A stretch of DNA of 64,000 nucleotides, from the NCBI GenBank assembly GCA_964556005.1, contig CAZKUR010000006.1, positions 19,023-83,022 on the forward strand, written 5' to 3'. Both the position numbers and the translations under genes were made by a program. This document shows, piece after piece, positions 9,129-18,156 of the stretch (position 1 is the first letter of the stretch; every line of letters starts with the position of its first letter). The notes beneath the pieces were generated by a model. The model ran no database searches, was not told the origin of the DNA, and saw nothing but the letters and a program-made list of their open reading frames with translations. The stretch is from CAZKUR01 sp964556005 (GTDB taxonomy: Bacteria; Bacteroidota; Ignavibacteria; Ignavibacteriales; Ignavibacteriaceae).

Positions 9129-10640
9129 TTATTTTCTTTTAAAATTAGCAAGGCGCAAGCATACAAGATCCTGTATGTTTTCCGCCAGTTTAACTGGAAC
9201 AACAAAATTATTTACTATCATCGAAAAAGCAACCGGTTCATTATCGGCTGTAAATGCATAGCCGGATAAGCTCCGTACTGCATCAAGGTAACCGGGTTTT
9301 GCTCTGATTTTATTAACGGCATCTGTATTTTTTAATCTTTCTCCAAAAGTTCCGTCAACTCCGGCAATAGGCAGCGAATTGTAAAAGGCAATAAAATACT
9401 TACTCTTGTACATATAAGTAAGTAAATTTAATATCTGTTTCGGTGAAACAAGATTCAATGGAGATAAGCCGCTGCCGTCAACCATAACCATGTTGTGGGG
9501 ATTTATGCCCATTTCTTTTAGAATAGGTGAAATTGCGTTAACCCCGTTCACCGCAGTTCCCCATCCAAACTTTTCGTACCCGATTATTTTTAAAAGCTGT
9601 TCTGCAAAAAAATTAATACTGTTTTTATTAATTGCTTTAATAATTTCTTTCAGAGGAGGAGAGTAATATGTAAAAAGCAGCGACATTGAATTGTAATCCA
9701 GAGGCGCAGAAATATCATCAACATCGATTGGATAACCGTCTACTTCAATTCCTTTTTTCTGTAATATATCTTTTAAAACGACAACGGAATATTGAGTCGG
9801 GTTGTTAACGGTTACATATGTTTTCACTGAATCATCCGAATTGCGAATCGTGCCGAATACATTAACGATGTTCGTACCTCTTTGACGATAAACATCGATA
9901 TTAGTGGTCGAATCTTTTGGGACAACAATTATATCATTTACGATTACAATATATTTTGTATCAGGAATAGTTTTTATTACAGCCTTTTTCTTTTGTCTGT
10001 CTACAGTAACTATTATATCAACGCAATTATCGTTGAACGACACAGCCCCCGATGGAGCGGAATACCAATAGCTTTCATGATCCCACGCCCAGCCTTTTCC
10101 CAATCCAACATTGTCGAATTTATTATCATCACCGATAATGTTTCCTCTTATTTCATCGATACCCTTTGCTTGAAGAGAATCGGCCCAATCGTCAAATACT
10201 TTAAAAATGTCGTCGTTATAAAACCTGCCTGAAATTGTCGGATCGCCTCCTCCCTGCCAAATTAAATCGCCGTCAAGGGTTGACCCGTCAATTTTTCCGC
10301 GCGTATAAATTTCCGATTTAAACCTATAATCCTCACCTAAAAGTACCAAACCTGCAGCCGTCGTAAACAATTTCATATTTGAAGCAGGTACAAACAGCTT
10401 ACTTGCATTTCTTTTATAAAAATATTCACCGGTTTTCAACGATTGAATAATTACTCCCCAGTTTGCATTGCTGAAATTCGGATCGTCAAAAATATCGTCC
10501 ATCTGTCTGTGGAATTCCACTAAATTCGAATACACCTCATTAACGGAAGTATCTTTTTCAGCTTTCCCTTCAAGTTGTGCAAAAAGAGGAAAAGTAAAAA
10601 TCACAAAAACAAAAATTATTTTTTTAATTCCGGTTGCCAT
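9129..10640 (-). CDS. dacB: D-alanyl-D-alanine carboxypeptidase/endopeptidase (PBP4 type, S13)
   Basis: Periplasmic peptidoglycan hydrolase of the S13 family with a signal peptide (residues 6-22). The catalytic SxxK is Ser87-Asn-Met-Lys90 and the SxN motif is Ser-Ile-Asn in NKNSINFFAE. The family DGSGLS motif is near residue 395. The third motif, normally Lys-Thr-Gly, reads Lys448-Pro-Gly (codons AAA CCC GGT), an unusual substitution in the active-site strand. At 503 residues it includes the large insertion domains usual for PBP4. It lies between the pseudouridine synthase and lysS; its start overlaps the former by 17 bases. Confidence 0.92.
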   Translation of the reverse strand: MATGIKKIIFVFVIFTFPLFAQLEGKAEKDTSVNEVYSNLVEFHRQMDDIFDDPNFSNANWGVIIQSLKTGEYFYKRNASKLFVPASNMKLFTTAAGLVLLGEDYRFKSEIYTRGKIDGSTLDGDLIWQGGGDPTISGRFYNDDIFKVFDDWADSLQAKGIDEIRGNIIGDDNKFDNVGLGKGWAWDHESYWYSAPSGAVSFNDNCVDIIVTVDRQKKKAVIKTIPDTKYIVIVNDIIVVPKDSTTNIDVYRQRGTNIVNVFGTIRNSDDSVKTYVTVNNPTQYSVVVLKDILQKKGIEVDGYPIDVDDISAPLDYNSMSLLFTYYSPPLKEIIKAINKNSINFFAEQLLKIIGYEKFGWGTAVNGVNAISPILKEMGINPHNMVMVDGSGLSPLNLVSPKQILNLLTYMYKSKYFIAFYNSLPIAGVDGTFGERLKNTDAVNKIRAKPGYLDAVRSLSGYAFTADNEPVAFSMIVNNFVVPVKLAENIQDLVCLRLANFKRK

Positions 10641-11337
10641 ATTCCTTGAAAATATGTTTAACTTCCTGTTCGGATAATTTCCGGTAATTCCCGATAGGAA
10701 TATCCGCCTTCAGTCCAGCAAAACTTTTCCGGTTAAGCGATACTACTCTATACCCTGCGGCATTGAACATTTTCTTAACAAAATGATTTCTTCCTTCAAC
10801 ACACTCAACATTTATAAAGCCGGCTTTTTTATTATTGAATTCAATTTTTTGAAACCTGCCTTTCATCCCTTCGATAAAAATTCCTTTTTTTAGTTTGACT
10901 GCATCATCATCTTTAAGAGGTAAATTTAATTTTACTTCATAAACTCTCGGTACTGAATTTTTAGGATGGGTTAGCAGATATGAAAAGTCTCCATCGTTTG
11001 TTAAAAACATTACGCCGGTAGTATTATAATCCAACCTGCCGACAGGATATATTTTTTCTTTAACCTTTAGAATATCTGTTACAGTCTTCCTGTTTTTTTC
11101 ATCATTTGTAGTGGTAACAATACCTGCTGGTTTATTCAATAAAAAATATACGTGTTTTTTAGGATTAACTTTTTCTCCGTCGAATTTAACGATGTCCGTT
11201 TCCGTATCAACTTTAAAAGAAAGATCCGTAATGGTTTTATCATTTATTGAAATTCTTCCGCTTAAAATCAATTCTTCAACTTTTCTTCTTGAAGCAATAC
11301 CGCACTCCGCTAAAAATTTATTTAACCTAACTTTCAT
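10624..11337 (-). CDS. Ribosomal large-subunit pseudouridine synthase (RluB/RsuA family)
   Basis: Modifies uridine to pseudouridine in rRNA. It has an N-terminal S4 RNA-binding domain (RLNKFLAECGIASRRKVEEL, residues 3-22) followed by the RsuA-family catalytic domain. The catalytic Asp lies in VGRLDYNTTGVMFLTNDG. The frame is open to 11379, but I choose the ATG at 11337 because it starts exactly at the S4 domain and has GAGGAG about 13 bases upstream. It overlaps the scpB stop by 11 bases, so coupling to scpB is likely; the scpB-rluB order is common in bacteria. Confidence 0.9.
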   Translation of the reverse strand: MKVRLNKFLAECGIASRRKVEELILSGRISINDKTITDLSFKVDTETDIVKFDGEKVNPKKHVYFLLNKPAGIVTTTNDEKNRKTVTDILKVKEKIYPVGRLDYNTTGVMFLTNDGDFSYLLTHPKNSVPRVYEVKLNLPLKDDDAVKLKKGIFIEGMKGRFQKIEFNNKKAGFINVECVEGRNHFVKKMFNAAGYRVVSLNRKSFAGLKADIPIGNYRKLSEQEVKHIFKEYGNRN

Positions 11338-11971
11338 CCGGTTTATCCTGCTCCTCTTCATTTTCGACATTTTCTTCAAGAAGGTTCATCAGTATTTTCT
11401 GTTTTTGTTCGAGAAAATCTTCATCCTTCATTATTTCCTCAATTTCGCGTGGTTTAGGAAGATCGCTGAGTTTTGCCAAACCGAAATATTTTAAAAATTC
11501 ATTTGTAGTCCCATATAAAAGAGGCCTGCCGATTGTTTCGGACCTGCCGCTGATTGTAATCAAATCTTTTTCAAGCAAGGTATTTAAAACATAATCCGAG
11601 TTTACACCGCGTATCTTTTCGAGTTCGGGTTTTGTTATCGGCTGCTTGTATGCAATTATAGCAAGAGTTTCCAACGCCGCCTGGCTTAATTTTCTTTTAC
11701 TTTTTTCAGATGATAAAAATCCGATATATTTTGCAAATTCGGCTTTTGTACCGAATGTATAACCGTTTGCAATCCTTAAAATTTTAACCGACATATTTTG
11801 CTCGACGTACTTTAAGTTTAGTTCATCGACACATTTTTCGATATCATCGGAAGAGATTTGAATTTCCTCTCCGTCTATTTCTTTTATCGCTTTAATAATT
11901 TCCTGCCCTGGGATTGGTTCATCCGATGAAAAAATCAATGCTTCAATAACCGAGATGTAAGTTTTATCCAT
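11327..11971 (-). CDS. scpB: Segregation and condensation protein B
   Basis: Kleisin-associated winged-helix subunit of the SMC-ScpAB condensin. The 214-residue protein has two winged-helix domains; the second holds the characteristic QAALETLAIIAYKQPITKPE segment near residue 92 and the RGVNSDYVLNTLLEKDLI stretch after it. The C-terminus is acidic and disordered. It overlaps scpA by eight bases and the downstream pseudouridine synthase by eleven, a compact scpA-scpB-rluB operon. Confidence 0.93.
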   Translation of the reverse strand: MDKTYISVIEALIFSSDEPIPGQEIIKAIKEIDGEEIQISSDDIEKCVDELNLKYVEQNMSVKILRIANGYTFGTKAEFAKYIGFLSSEKSKRKLSQAALETLAIIAYKQPITKPELEKIRGVNSDYVLNTLLEKDLITISGRSETIGRPLLYGTTNEFLKYFGLAKLSDLPKPREIEEIMKDEDFLEQKQKILMNLLEENVENEEEQDKPDES

Positions 11972-12683
11972 TATTTATTTTATATATTACAAAATCGTTA
12001 AAATTTTCAGATTCCCTGATTCCAATCCGCTCTATTTTAACCAATTCCAAAAGAGCAATAAAGGTAATAACAATTCTTATTTTTTCCCGAATACCGTTTA
12101 TTAAGCTTAAGAAATGAAGTTCCGGCGAATTTTTTAGGCTGTTCATAATGAAATCAATTTGCTCCTCGATGGATACGTTTATCTTCTTGATTTCGTGAAC
12201 GGGAGTTTCTTTTATCGATTCAATAGCTTGCTTAAATACCTTAGCAAGATCATAAATAGAAACATTCTTTAATAGAATTTCATAATCAGGCGGAATTTCT
12301 TTTTCATCCATAGAAAAATTTCCCCGGAAATTTATTTTTCTCTGGTTGGATTCAAAAAATGAAAATTCCTCCGCCATCTCTTTATATTTTTTGTACTCCA
12401 GCAAGGCATTAATTAAATCCTGCCTCGGATCAATCTCTTCGCCTTTTTCATCAATTTCCCTCGGCAGCAGCATTCTTACTTTAATGTGCATAAGTGTTGA
12501 TGCCATTAAAATAAAATCACCGGCTGTTTCGAGATCGAGCATTTTAATTAAGTTTACATATTCCAAAAATTCTTTGGTTATCTTCGAAATCGGAATATCG
12601 TAAATATTCAATTCGTCTCTTTTAATGAAGAACAGGAGAAGATCGAGAGGTCCTTCAAAATGATCTAATTTAATTCTATACAT
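11964..12683 (-). CDS. scpA: Segregation and condensation protein A
   Basis: Kleisin subunit that bridges SMC heads. The diagnostic N-terminus HFEGPLDLLLFFIKRDELNIYDIPI spans residues 8-32 and is followed by ISKITKEFLEYV. A C-terminal winged helix ends with TFIALLELVKIERIGIRE. Length 239 is normal. It starts one base after the trpS stop codon and overlaps scpB, so trpS-scpA-scpB are almost certainly cotranscribed. Confidence 0.94.
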   Translation of the reverse strand: MYRIKLDHFEGPLDLLLFFIKRDELNIYDIPISKITKEFLEYVNLIKMLDLETAGDFILMASTLMHIKVRMLLPREIDEKGEEIDPRQDLINALLEYKKYKEMAEEFSFFESNQRKINFRGNFSMDEKEIPPDYEILLKNVSIYDLAKVFKQAIESIKETPVHEIKKINVSIEEQIDFIMNSLKNSPELHFLSLINGIREKIRIVITFIALLELVKIERIGIRESENFNDFVIYKINNG

Positions 12684-13664
12684 TTATCCGAATTTCATTT
12701 TTTCGTGAACTTCATTCATGGTTTCTTCGGCAATCTTCTTTGCCCTTTTTTCACCATCGGCCAGGACATCCTTCACTTCGCCGGGATGTTCTTCAAGATG
12801 TTTTCGCTTTTCAATTATCGGTTCAAGCAATGCGGAAATTTTCGATGCGCAATTCATTTTGCAATCGAAACATCCAAGTGCACCTGACCGGCAGCCTGCC
12901 TCAATTTCAGGTATTTCGCCGGGATTAAATTTTTTGTGGTACGAAAATACAAGACAAATATCAGGATTGCCCGGATCACCTTTTCTAATTTTTTGAGGAT
13001 CCGTTACAGCCTTTTTCAATTTAGATTTTACTGTTTCCGGATTATCGGAAAGTAAAATGGTATTGTTTAAAGATTTACTCATCTTTGCATTGCCGTCTAG
13101 ACCCGGGAGACGTGAAAATTTTGTCAGCAGTGGTTCCGGTTCGGGAAAAACCGTTCCGTACTGATTATTAAAACGTCTCGTAATTTCTCTCGTTATTTCA
13201 ATGTGCGGTACCTGGTCTTCGCCAACAGGGACAGCATTGCCTTTGTATAACAATATGTCTGCTGCCTGCAATACCGGGTAGCCAAGATGACCGTAAATTA
13301 CTTGTTCAATATGTAAATCTCTTACTTGATCTTTAACAGTAGGATTTCTTTCAAGCCGATTTACCGTGATTAACATACTTAAAATCAAATTTAGTTCCGT
13401 ATGTTCTTTTATCTGAGATTGCCTGAACATCGGGCTTTTTTGAGGATCAAGCCCTGCGGCAAGCCAGTCAATCAGCATTTCTATGGAATTTTCGTAAATG
13501 CCGCTGGTATCTAAGTTTGTTGTAAGCACATGATAATCGGCAATTAAATGAAAATTTTGATATTCATCCTGAAGTTTAACCCAATTTTCCAATGCACCTA
13601 CATAATGGCCGATATGCAGTTTCCCGGTCGGCCTCATTCCGCTGAGTATTCTTTTTTTTGTCAT
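12684..13664 (-). CDS. trpS: Tryptophanyl-tRNA synthetase
   Basis: Class I aminoacyl-tRNA synthetase for tryptophan. It shows the HIGH-type motif PTGKLHIGHYVGALENW (residues 12-28) and the KMSKS loop (DGNAKMSKSLNNTI, near residue 193). A CxxC-type cluster (CRSGALGCFDCKMNC) lies in the C-terminal part, as in Fe-S or Zn-binding variants of TrpRS. Length 326 is typical. It is the first gene of the long minus-strand run; about 300 AT-rich bases separate it from the divergent ORF at 13967, which is where its promoter should lie. Confidence 0.95.
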   Translation of the reverse strand: MTKKRILSGMRPTGKLHIGHYVGALENWVKLQDEYQNFHLIADYHVLTTNLDTSGIYENSIEMLIDWLAAGLDPQKSPMFRQSQIKEHTELNLILSMLITVNRLERNPTVKDQVRDLHIEQVIYGHLGYPVLQAADILLYKGNAVPVGEDQVPHIEITREITRRFNNQYGTVFPEPEPLLTKFSRLPGLDGNAKMSKSLNNTILLSDNPETVKSKLKKAVTDPQKIRKGDPGNPDICLVFSYHKKFNPGEIPEIEAGCRSGALGCFDCKMNCASKISALLEPIIEKRKHLEEHPGEVKDVLADGEKRAKKIAEETMNEVHEKMKFG

Positions 13665-13966
13665 TTGAGTGAATTATTTTAAATACAATTTTAAAAAATA
13701 ACAATATTGAACAAAATAAACTCAATCAAAATTTAAAAGAATTTTTTTAAGTGATTATCCGGGATAAAAAATCGAACGAACGATTCTAAAATAATTATGA
13801 CTGAAATATTTTTGAATATCCGGATTTTATTTATAAACCGTATCAAAGTTTAATCCCTCTTCCTATAGTTCAAGAAGCTGTATAAGTAAATAAGCTTTAC
13901 TAAATCGATATTTGTTGTTATAATTATTATAGAAATAAATTTTCTTAATAAATAACAAATTCCCCG
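13665..13966. other. AT-rich intergenic gap upstream of trpS
   Basis: A 302-base divergent intergenic region between trpS (minus) and the small ORF at 13967 (plus). It must hold the promoter for the trpS-scpAB run. I see no recognisable T-box, leader peptide or terminator; the sequence is very AT-rich with many A/T runs. Confidence 0.6.
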
Positions 13967-14260
13967 ATGAGATGGTATACTTTTTCAATTGAACATACAG
14001 GGGGGAAATTTAATGAAGAGCAAAGGTTGCTTAACTATTTTAAAAAAATTTACAACGATTTAAAAGAACCGAAGGAACTTACGCTCTTTAAAAGTGAACA
14101 AAGCAATATAAAAAAGGTTTATTTTATTTCGATTCCCGATCATTTAATCTCACTAAAAAATTTATTCCTTGCAGTTTTCAATTTGTACCCGTGTGATGCT
14201 CCTGATCCCGAAACTTTAAAATATATTGGGGGTGACCGGCAAGAAATCCATAATAGCTAA
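13967..14260 (+). CDS. Hypothetical small protein
   Basis: A 97-residue ORF that I do not recognise. It is mixed alpha/beta with a hydrophobic stretch HLISLKNLFLAVFNLYP near residues 59-75 and no signal peptide. There is no clear ribosome-binding site before the ATG, but the composition looks protein-like and no better ORF overlaps it. It converges on the HNH endonuclease gene, whose stop lies 20 bases away. A weak dyad (14235-14241 with 14268-14274) at its 3' end could serve as a shared terminator. Confidence 0.45.
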   Translation: MRWYTFSIEHTGGKFNEEQRLLNYFKKIYNDLKEPKELTLFKSEQSNIKKVYFISIPDHLISLKNLFLAVFNLYPCDAPDPETLKYIGGDRQEIHNS

Positions 14261-14279
14261 CACCATCTGCCGGTTTTCT

Positions 14280-14822
14280 TTAAGATAAATATAAGTATGG
14301 TTTCCAATTTTCATCAATTTTTCCCACAACATTTTTTATAAACATAATATGGCTCGGCTTAAAAGGTTTAGTCAATAGATTCATATTTGCTTCAAACGGA
14401 GTTCGATCACCTTTTTTATTATTGCACAAAGTGCAGGCGCTAATCAAATTTTCCCATGAATCTATTCCGCCTTTTGCTCTCGGGATAATATGATCTATCG
14501 TTAAAGGGAGATCACTCCTGCCGCAGTAAGCACAACGGTAAGCGTCCCTGCGAAGGATATTTTTCCTTGTAAGCACTACTTTTTTATAGGGGACATTAAC
14601 ATAACGGCTTAATCGTATTATACTCGGCCAGGGATATTGAGAGGATACCGAATGGATGGTTTTACGTTTGTCGTCAAAAACTAACTGTGCTTTACCAAGG
14701 TAAATTAAAACAACAGCTTTTTTTATATTACAAACTGTTACAGGTTCATAACTCTGATTTAGTATAAGAACCTTGGCATTTAAACGCCCATTAAAACGCT
14801 TGGCAGGTTCGAAGACATACTC
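14280..14822 (-). CDS. HNH endonuclease with an unresolved 5' end
   Basis: HNH-family nuclease, the short McrA-like type often seen beside housekeeping genes. The zinc-binding CxxC motifs are CAYCGRSD and CTLCNNKKGD, with the HNH core TIDHIIPRAKGG between them. The coding frame continues well upstream of the first usable start (GTG at 14576): translated, it reads KVLILNQSYEPVTVCN and later RLSRYVNVPYKKV, both typical of the family's N-terminal domain. The frame is open back to 14828, yet contains no ATG, GTG or TTG above 14576. The ATG at 14818, just after AGGAG, is in another frame and stops after 12 codons. A frameshift, a non-standard start or a sequencing error is likely. Confidence 0.75.
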   Translation of the reverse strand, partial: EYVFEPAKRFNGRLNAKVLILNQSYEPVTVCNIKKAVVLIYLGKAQLVFDDKRKTIHSVSSQYPWPSIIRLSRYVNVPYKKVVLTRKNILRRDAYRCAYCGRSDLPLTIDHIIPRAKGGIDSWENLISACTLCNNKKGDRTPFEANMNLLTKPFKPSHIMFIKNVVGKIDENWKPYLYLS

Positions 14823-14824
14823 CT

Positions 14825-15016
14825 TTATTTATTTTTTCTATTTTGAATTACAAAATAAACTCTGAAAACAATTCTAAGGATAAAAAGAATTATTGCAATA
14901 ACTAACAGCGTTATATAAAATTCTTTCGGTACTGCATTAATCAGAATCAAGAATAACAGAACAAAAACTACAGCTATAGATCCGTAATTGAAAATCTTGT
15001 AAAATTTAGTATCCAA
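14825..15016 (-). CDS. Small two-pass membrane protein
   Basis: A 63-residue protein with two hydrophobic segments (about residues 12-30 and 34-54) and a basic C-terminus ending QNRKNK, suggesting an inner-membrane hairpin. I do not recognise a family. Its stop codon lies only a few bases before the apparent HNH coding region, so the two may be cotranscribed. Small size makes the call uncertain, but the two clean membrane helices argue for a real gene. Confidence 0.5.
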   Translation of the reverse strand: MDTKFYKIFNYGSIAVVFVLLFLILINAVPKEFYITLLVIAIILFILRIVFRVYFVIQNRKNK

Positions 15017-15141
15017 ATTAAATTATTTCGATGTATTATAAAATTCAAATAAACGGCACATCTTAAAGGTAAAAAAATTCCGCAGTTTAAAATCACAATA
15101 AAAAATATAGTTAAAATTTGAAATATTTACCAAGTTTATCT

Positions 15142-15519
15142 TTAAATATCTTTATAGATTATTGCAACACAGGCGACATAATCCCTAGAATGACTTAATG
15201 AAATCTTAAGGTTTTTACCGTCAGATAAAAATGAGGACAACTTGCCGTCAAGCTTTACAACAGGCATCCCGTTGGGTTCATTTGTAATTTCAATGCTTTG
15301 CCAATTTGCACCTTTTTCCCAGCCGGTGGCAAGTGCTTTATAAACTGCCTCTTTTGCAGCGAACCTGGCTGCGAAATGCTGATAACTATTGCTTTTGGAA
15401 TTACAGTAATCAATTTCTTTTTTCGTATAAATTTTGCATAGAAAGTTTTCGCCGAATTTGATAATGCTGTCTTTAATTCTATCAATTTCGATTATGTCGA
15501 TACCTATTCCGATTACCAT
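15142..15519 (-). CDS. acpS: Holo-[acyl-carrier-protein] synthase
   Basis: Transfers 4'-phosphopantetheine from CoA to acyl carrier protein. The two family motifs are present: GIDIIEIDRI at residues 6-15, with the Mg2+-binding Asp, and FAARFAAKEAVYKAL near residue 49, with the second metal ligand Glu. The SLSHSRDYVACVA segment near the C-terminus also fits. The length of 125 residues is normal. It stands about 35 bases downstream of gamma-glutamyltransferase on the same strand. Confidence 0.93.
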   Translation of the reverse strand: MVIGIGIDIIEIDRIKDSIIKFGENFLCKIYTKKEIDYCNSKSNSYQHFAARFAAKEAVYKALATGWEKGANWQSIEITNEPNGMPVVKLDGKLSSFLSDGKNLKISLSHSRDYVACVAIIYKDI

Positions 15520-15554
15520 TATAAAATATCTATAAAATATTAAAAAATAATAAC

Positions 15555-17264
15555 TTAATATCCGGCAGCGGAACCACTTCCGCGGTGATCTGCTACACCG
15601 GTAATTTCTCCAGTATCATTATCAATTTCAATTGCTTCGACTCTACCTAAAATTCTTTCATTGCCAATAATATATCCCATTTTTATTAAATTTAATTTTA
15701 CACCGGGAGCAAGGCTATTTTTTTCATAATCGATTTTATCCGGCAGCCACTGATGATGTATCCTTGGACTTGATATTGCTTTTTGCAAAGTCATATGAAA
15801 ATCCAAAGTATTTAAGATTACCTGCAACACCGATGTGATTATTGTTGAACCCCCTGGTGAACCAAGTATTAAAAATGGCTTGTCATTCTTTAATACTATA
15901 GTCGGAGTCATTGAACTTAACATTCTTTTTTCGGGTTGGATTGAATTTGCTTCCGAACCAACTAATCCAAATTGGTTCGGGACACCAGGCTTAGCACTAA
16001 AATCATCCATTTCGTTGTTCAATAAAAATCCTGCACCATCGACAATAATACCGGAACCGAACCATGAATTAATTGTTGTTGTAACGCTTACTGCGTTACC
16101 ATCGGAATCATAAACCGAATAATGGGTTGTCTCATTACTTTCCCTTGGTAATTCATCCAAGCCGGCATGTATTTCTCCAGATGGAGTTGATTTATTTGTA
16201 ATCTTTCCAAATAATTTTTTTGCATACTTGGCTGAAGTCAATAAATCAACCGGTACTTTGTAAAAGGCAGGATCCCCAAGGTATTTGCTCCGGTCGGCGT
16301 AGGCAAATTTCATCGCCTCAACAAGTTTGTGAATATATTCTGCTGTTCCATAATCCGCGGGTTTGAAATCATAATTCGTTAGTATATTTAGCATTTCAAT
16401 TAAAGCAACACCGCCTGAAGAAGAAGGACCCATCGATACTATCTTATAACCCCGGTAATTTCCAATAACAGGTTCTCTTTCAACTGGTTTATATTCTTCA
16501 AGGTCTTTAGCTGAGATATATCCGCCCATAGATTTTACCTGTTTTATTATTAACGCTGCAGTTTCACCGCTGTAAAAGCCGGCATTGCCTTTATCTTTAA
16601 TAAGGGTTAATGTTTTAGCCAAATCTTTTTGAATAAACAAATCGCCTTTTTTATACGGCTCACCGTTTTTAGAAAATACTTTTAATGATGAAGGATATTT
16701 TTTAAATCTCTCCATATGTAATTGGAAATCTTCCGCTGTAACAGAATCAAGTAAAAAACCTTTTTGAGCAATATCGATGGCGGGTTGAATTACAGTTGAA
16801 AGAGGAAGCTTTCCATAATGCTGAAGTGCATATATTAGTCCGGCTACAGAACCGGGAACGCTTACCGAGGTAATACCTTCAAGGCTAAGTTCCGGAATAT
16901 AGTTTCCTTTTTTATCAAGAAACATATTTTTAGAAGATTTGAGAGGAGCCGTTTCCCTGTAATCAATCGTTGTATTTTTACCGTTTTTAAAATGGATAAC
17001 CATGTATCCGCCGCCGCCAATATTCCCGGCCTGCGGATATGTTACTGCAAGTGCAAAACCAACAGCGACTGCTGCATCTACAGCGTTACCACCAATTTTT
17101 AATATTTGTACTCCGACTTTACTTGCTAATTCGTCCGCGGAAACAACCATTCCGTTTTTGACAGATGCAATTTTTTCATGCTTTGCCTGGGAACAGGCAT
17201 TTACAAAAAGCAATAGGATTACTAATAAAAATAAAATTTGCTTAGAAAATGCTGAGATGCGCAT
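15555..17264 (-). CDS. ggt: Gamma-glutamyltransferase, lipoprotein type
   Basis: N-terminal-nucleophile hydrolase that moves or hydrolyses gamma-glutamyl groups of glutathione. A lipoprotein signal with Cys24 (VNACSQ) places it in the envelope. Family motifs include GNAVDAAVAVGFALAV near residue 58 and the self-cleavage site at the Thr of TTHYSVYD, which begins the small subunit. Later motifs are NNEMDDF, SSMTPTIV and the GSPGGSTI oxyanion loop. At 569 residues it is full length. The start overlaps the MCE-domain gene by 23 bases. Confidence 0.93.
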   Translation of the reverse strand: MRISAFSKQILFLLVILLLFVNACSQAKHEKIASVKNGMVVSADELASKVGVQILKIGGNAVDAAVAVGFALAVTYPQAGNIGGGGYMVIHFKNGKNTTIDYRETAPLKSSKNMFLDKKGNYIPELSLEGITSVSVPGSVAGLIYALQHYGKLPLSTVIQPAIDIAQKGFLLDSVTAEDFQLHMERFKKYPSSLKVFSKNGEPYKKGDLFIQKDLAKTLTLIKDKGNAGFYSGETAALIIKQVKSMGGYISAKDLEEYKPVEREPVIGNYRGYKIVSMGPSSSGGVALIEMLNILTNYDFKPADYGTAEYIHKLVEAMKFAYADRSKYLGDPAFYKVPVDLLTSAKYAKKLFGKITNKSTPSGEIHAGLDELPRESNETTHYSVYDSDGNAVSVTTTINSWFGSGIIVDGAGFLLNNEMDDFSAKPGVPNQFGLVGSEANSIQPEKRMLSSMTPTIVLKNDKPFLILGSPGGSTIITSVLQVILNTLDFHMTLQKAISSPRIHHQWLPDKIDYEKNSLAPGVKLNLIKMGYIIGNERILGRVEAIEIDNDTGEITGVADHRGSGSAAGY

Positions 17265-18156
17265 TGACTTTTATTCCGTCTTTTTGTAATTGCTCATTGA
17301 TGGTTCTTGTCAATTCGTTTACTTGATCGAGGGAACTTTTCAAGTTATCGAAAAACTTTTTATCGTAAATTACTTTCCCGATTGCACTTTGCTTGTTCAA
17401 AACTTCATCGGCAAATGAATTTATTTTTGTTAAAAGCGAATCCGATTTTTGCAAAACATTTTTCAGGTCTTTAACGGATTGATTAATATTTTCTTTATTG
17501 CTTGAAATAAATTGTTTTGCTTCATCGGTAAGTTCAACACTATTCGAAGTTAATTTATTTAGATTACTGCGGTTTTCATCAATTAATATATTGAGTTTTG
17601 AAGTTATCTCGCTCAAATTTGAAATTGAATTTTTAATATCGCTGTTAAGCTTGGCATCGGTCAAATATTTATTGAGAGAATTCAAGGTAATTTTAACATC
17701 ATTTAAAGTAGAATAAAGATCGCCGCGCGCATCGCCGAGCATCGAAAGCGCCGTTGCAATATCTGCACTAAAAGTTCCTGATTGCAGCTTGCTGTATTCG
17801 AGCGGAGTTGATGAGGTGCCTGTATTTATTTCAATTTTTTTACCGCCCATCAAATCGAGCATTGAAATAGAAAATGTTGCATCGCTGTTTAGTTCTACAT
17901 CATCATCGAGAGATATTTTTACGATTACACCGTTATCTTCCACTTTCATATCTTCGACAAAACCTTTTCTTACGCCGTTAACCATCGCATAGTCACCGAC
18001 TTCAAGTCCCGAAACATTATCAAATTTAATGCGAACAATTTTTTGATCTGAAGTAATACTGAAATTTTTTGCCCATCCTAAAATCCAAAGAAAAATAATA
18101 ATGCCGATGATAACCATTATTCCAACTTTAATTTCGCTTTTTCTTTGATCTTTCAT
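17242..18156 (-). CDS. MlaD-type MCE-domain protein
   Basis: Membrane-anchored substrate-binding component of an MCE lipid-transport system. It has one N-terminal transmembrane helix (residues 12-28), an MCE domain at about residues 38-115 (VRIKFDNVSGLEVGDYAMVNG), and a long coiled-coil tail with many Asn/Ser/Lys-rich heptads. No permease or ATPase gene is adjacent, unlike the second MCE gene at 43509. It overlaps the upstream small anchored protein by four bases, suggesting they work together. Confidence 0.85.
   Translation of the reverse strand: MKDQRKSEIKVGIMVIIGIIIFLWILGWAKNFSITSDQKIVRIKFDNVSGLEVGDYAMVNGVRKGFVEDMKVEDNGVIVKISLDDDVELNSDATFSISMLDLMGGKKIEINTGTSSTPLEYSKLQSGTFSADIATALSMLGDARGDLYSTLNDVKITLNSLNKYLTDAKLNSDIKNSISNLSEITSKLNILIDENRSNLNKLTSNSVELTDEAKQFISSNKENINQSVKDLKNVLQKSDSLLTKINSFADEVLNKQSAIGKVIYDKKFFDNLKSSLDQVNELTRTINEQLQKDGIKVNAHLSIF

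Noticed and set aside
9882..10232. 116-codon ORF on the plus strand
   Set aside because: Lies fully inside and antisense to the well-supported PBP4 gene; composition is that of a shadow frame.
14235..14274. Possible terminator ACCGGCA / TGCCGGT
   Set aside because: Loop of 26 bases and a short T-run make it weak; I mention it only within the neighbouring gene entry.
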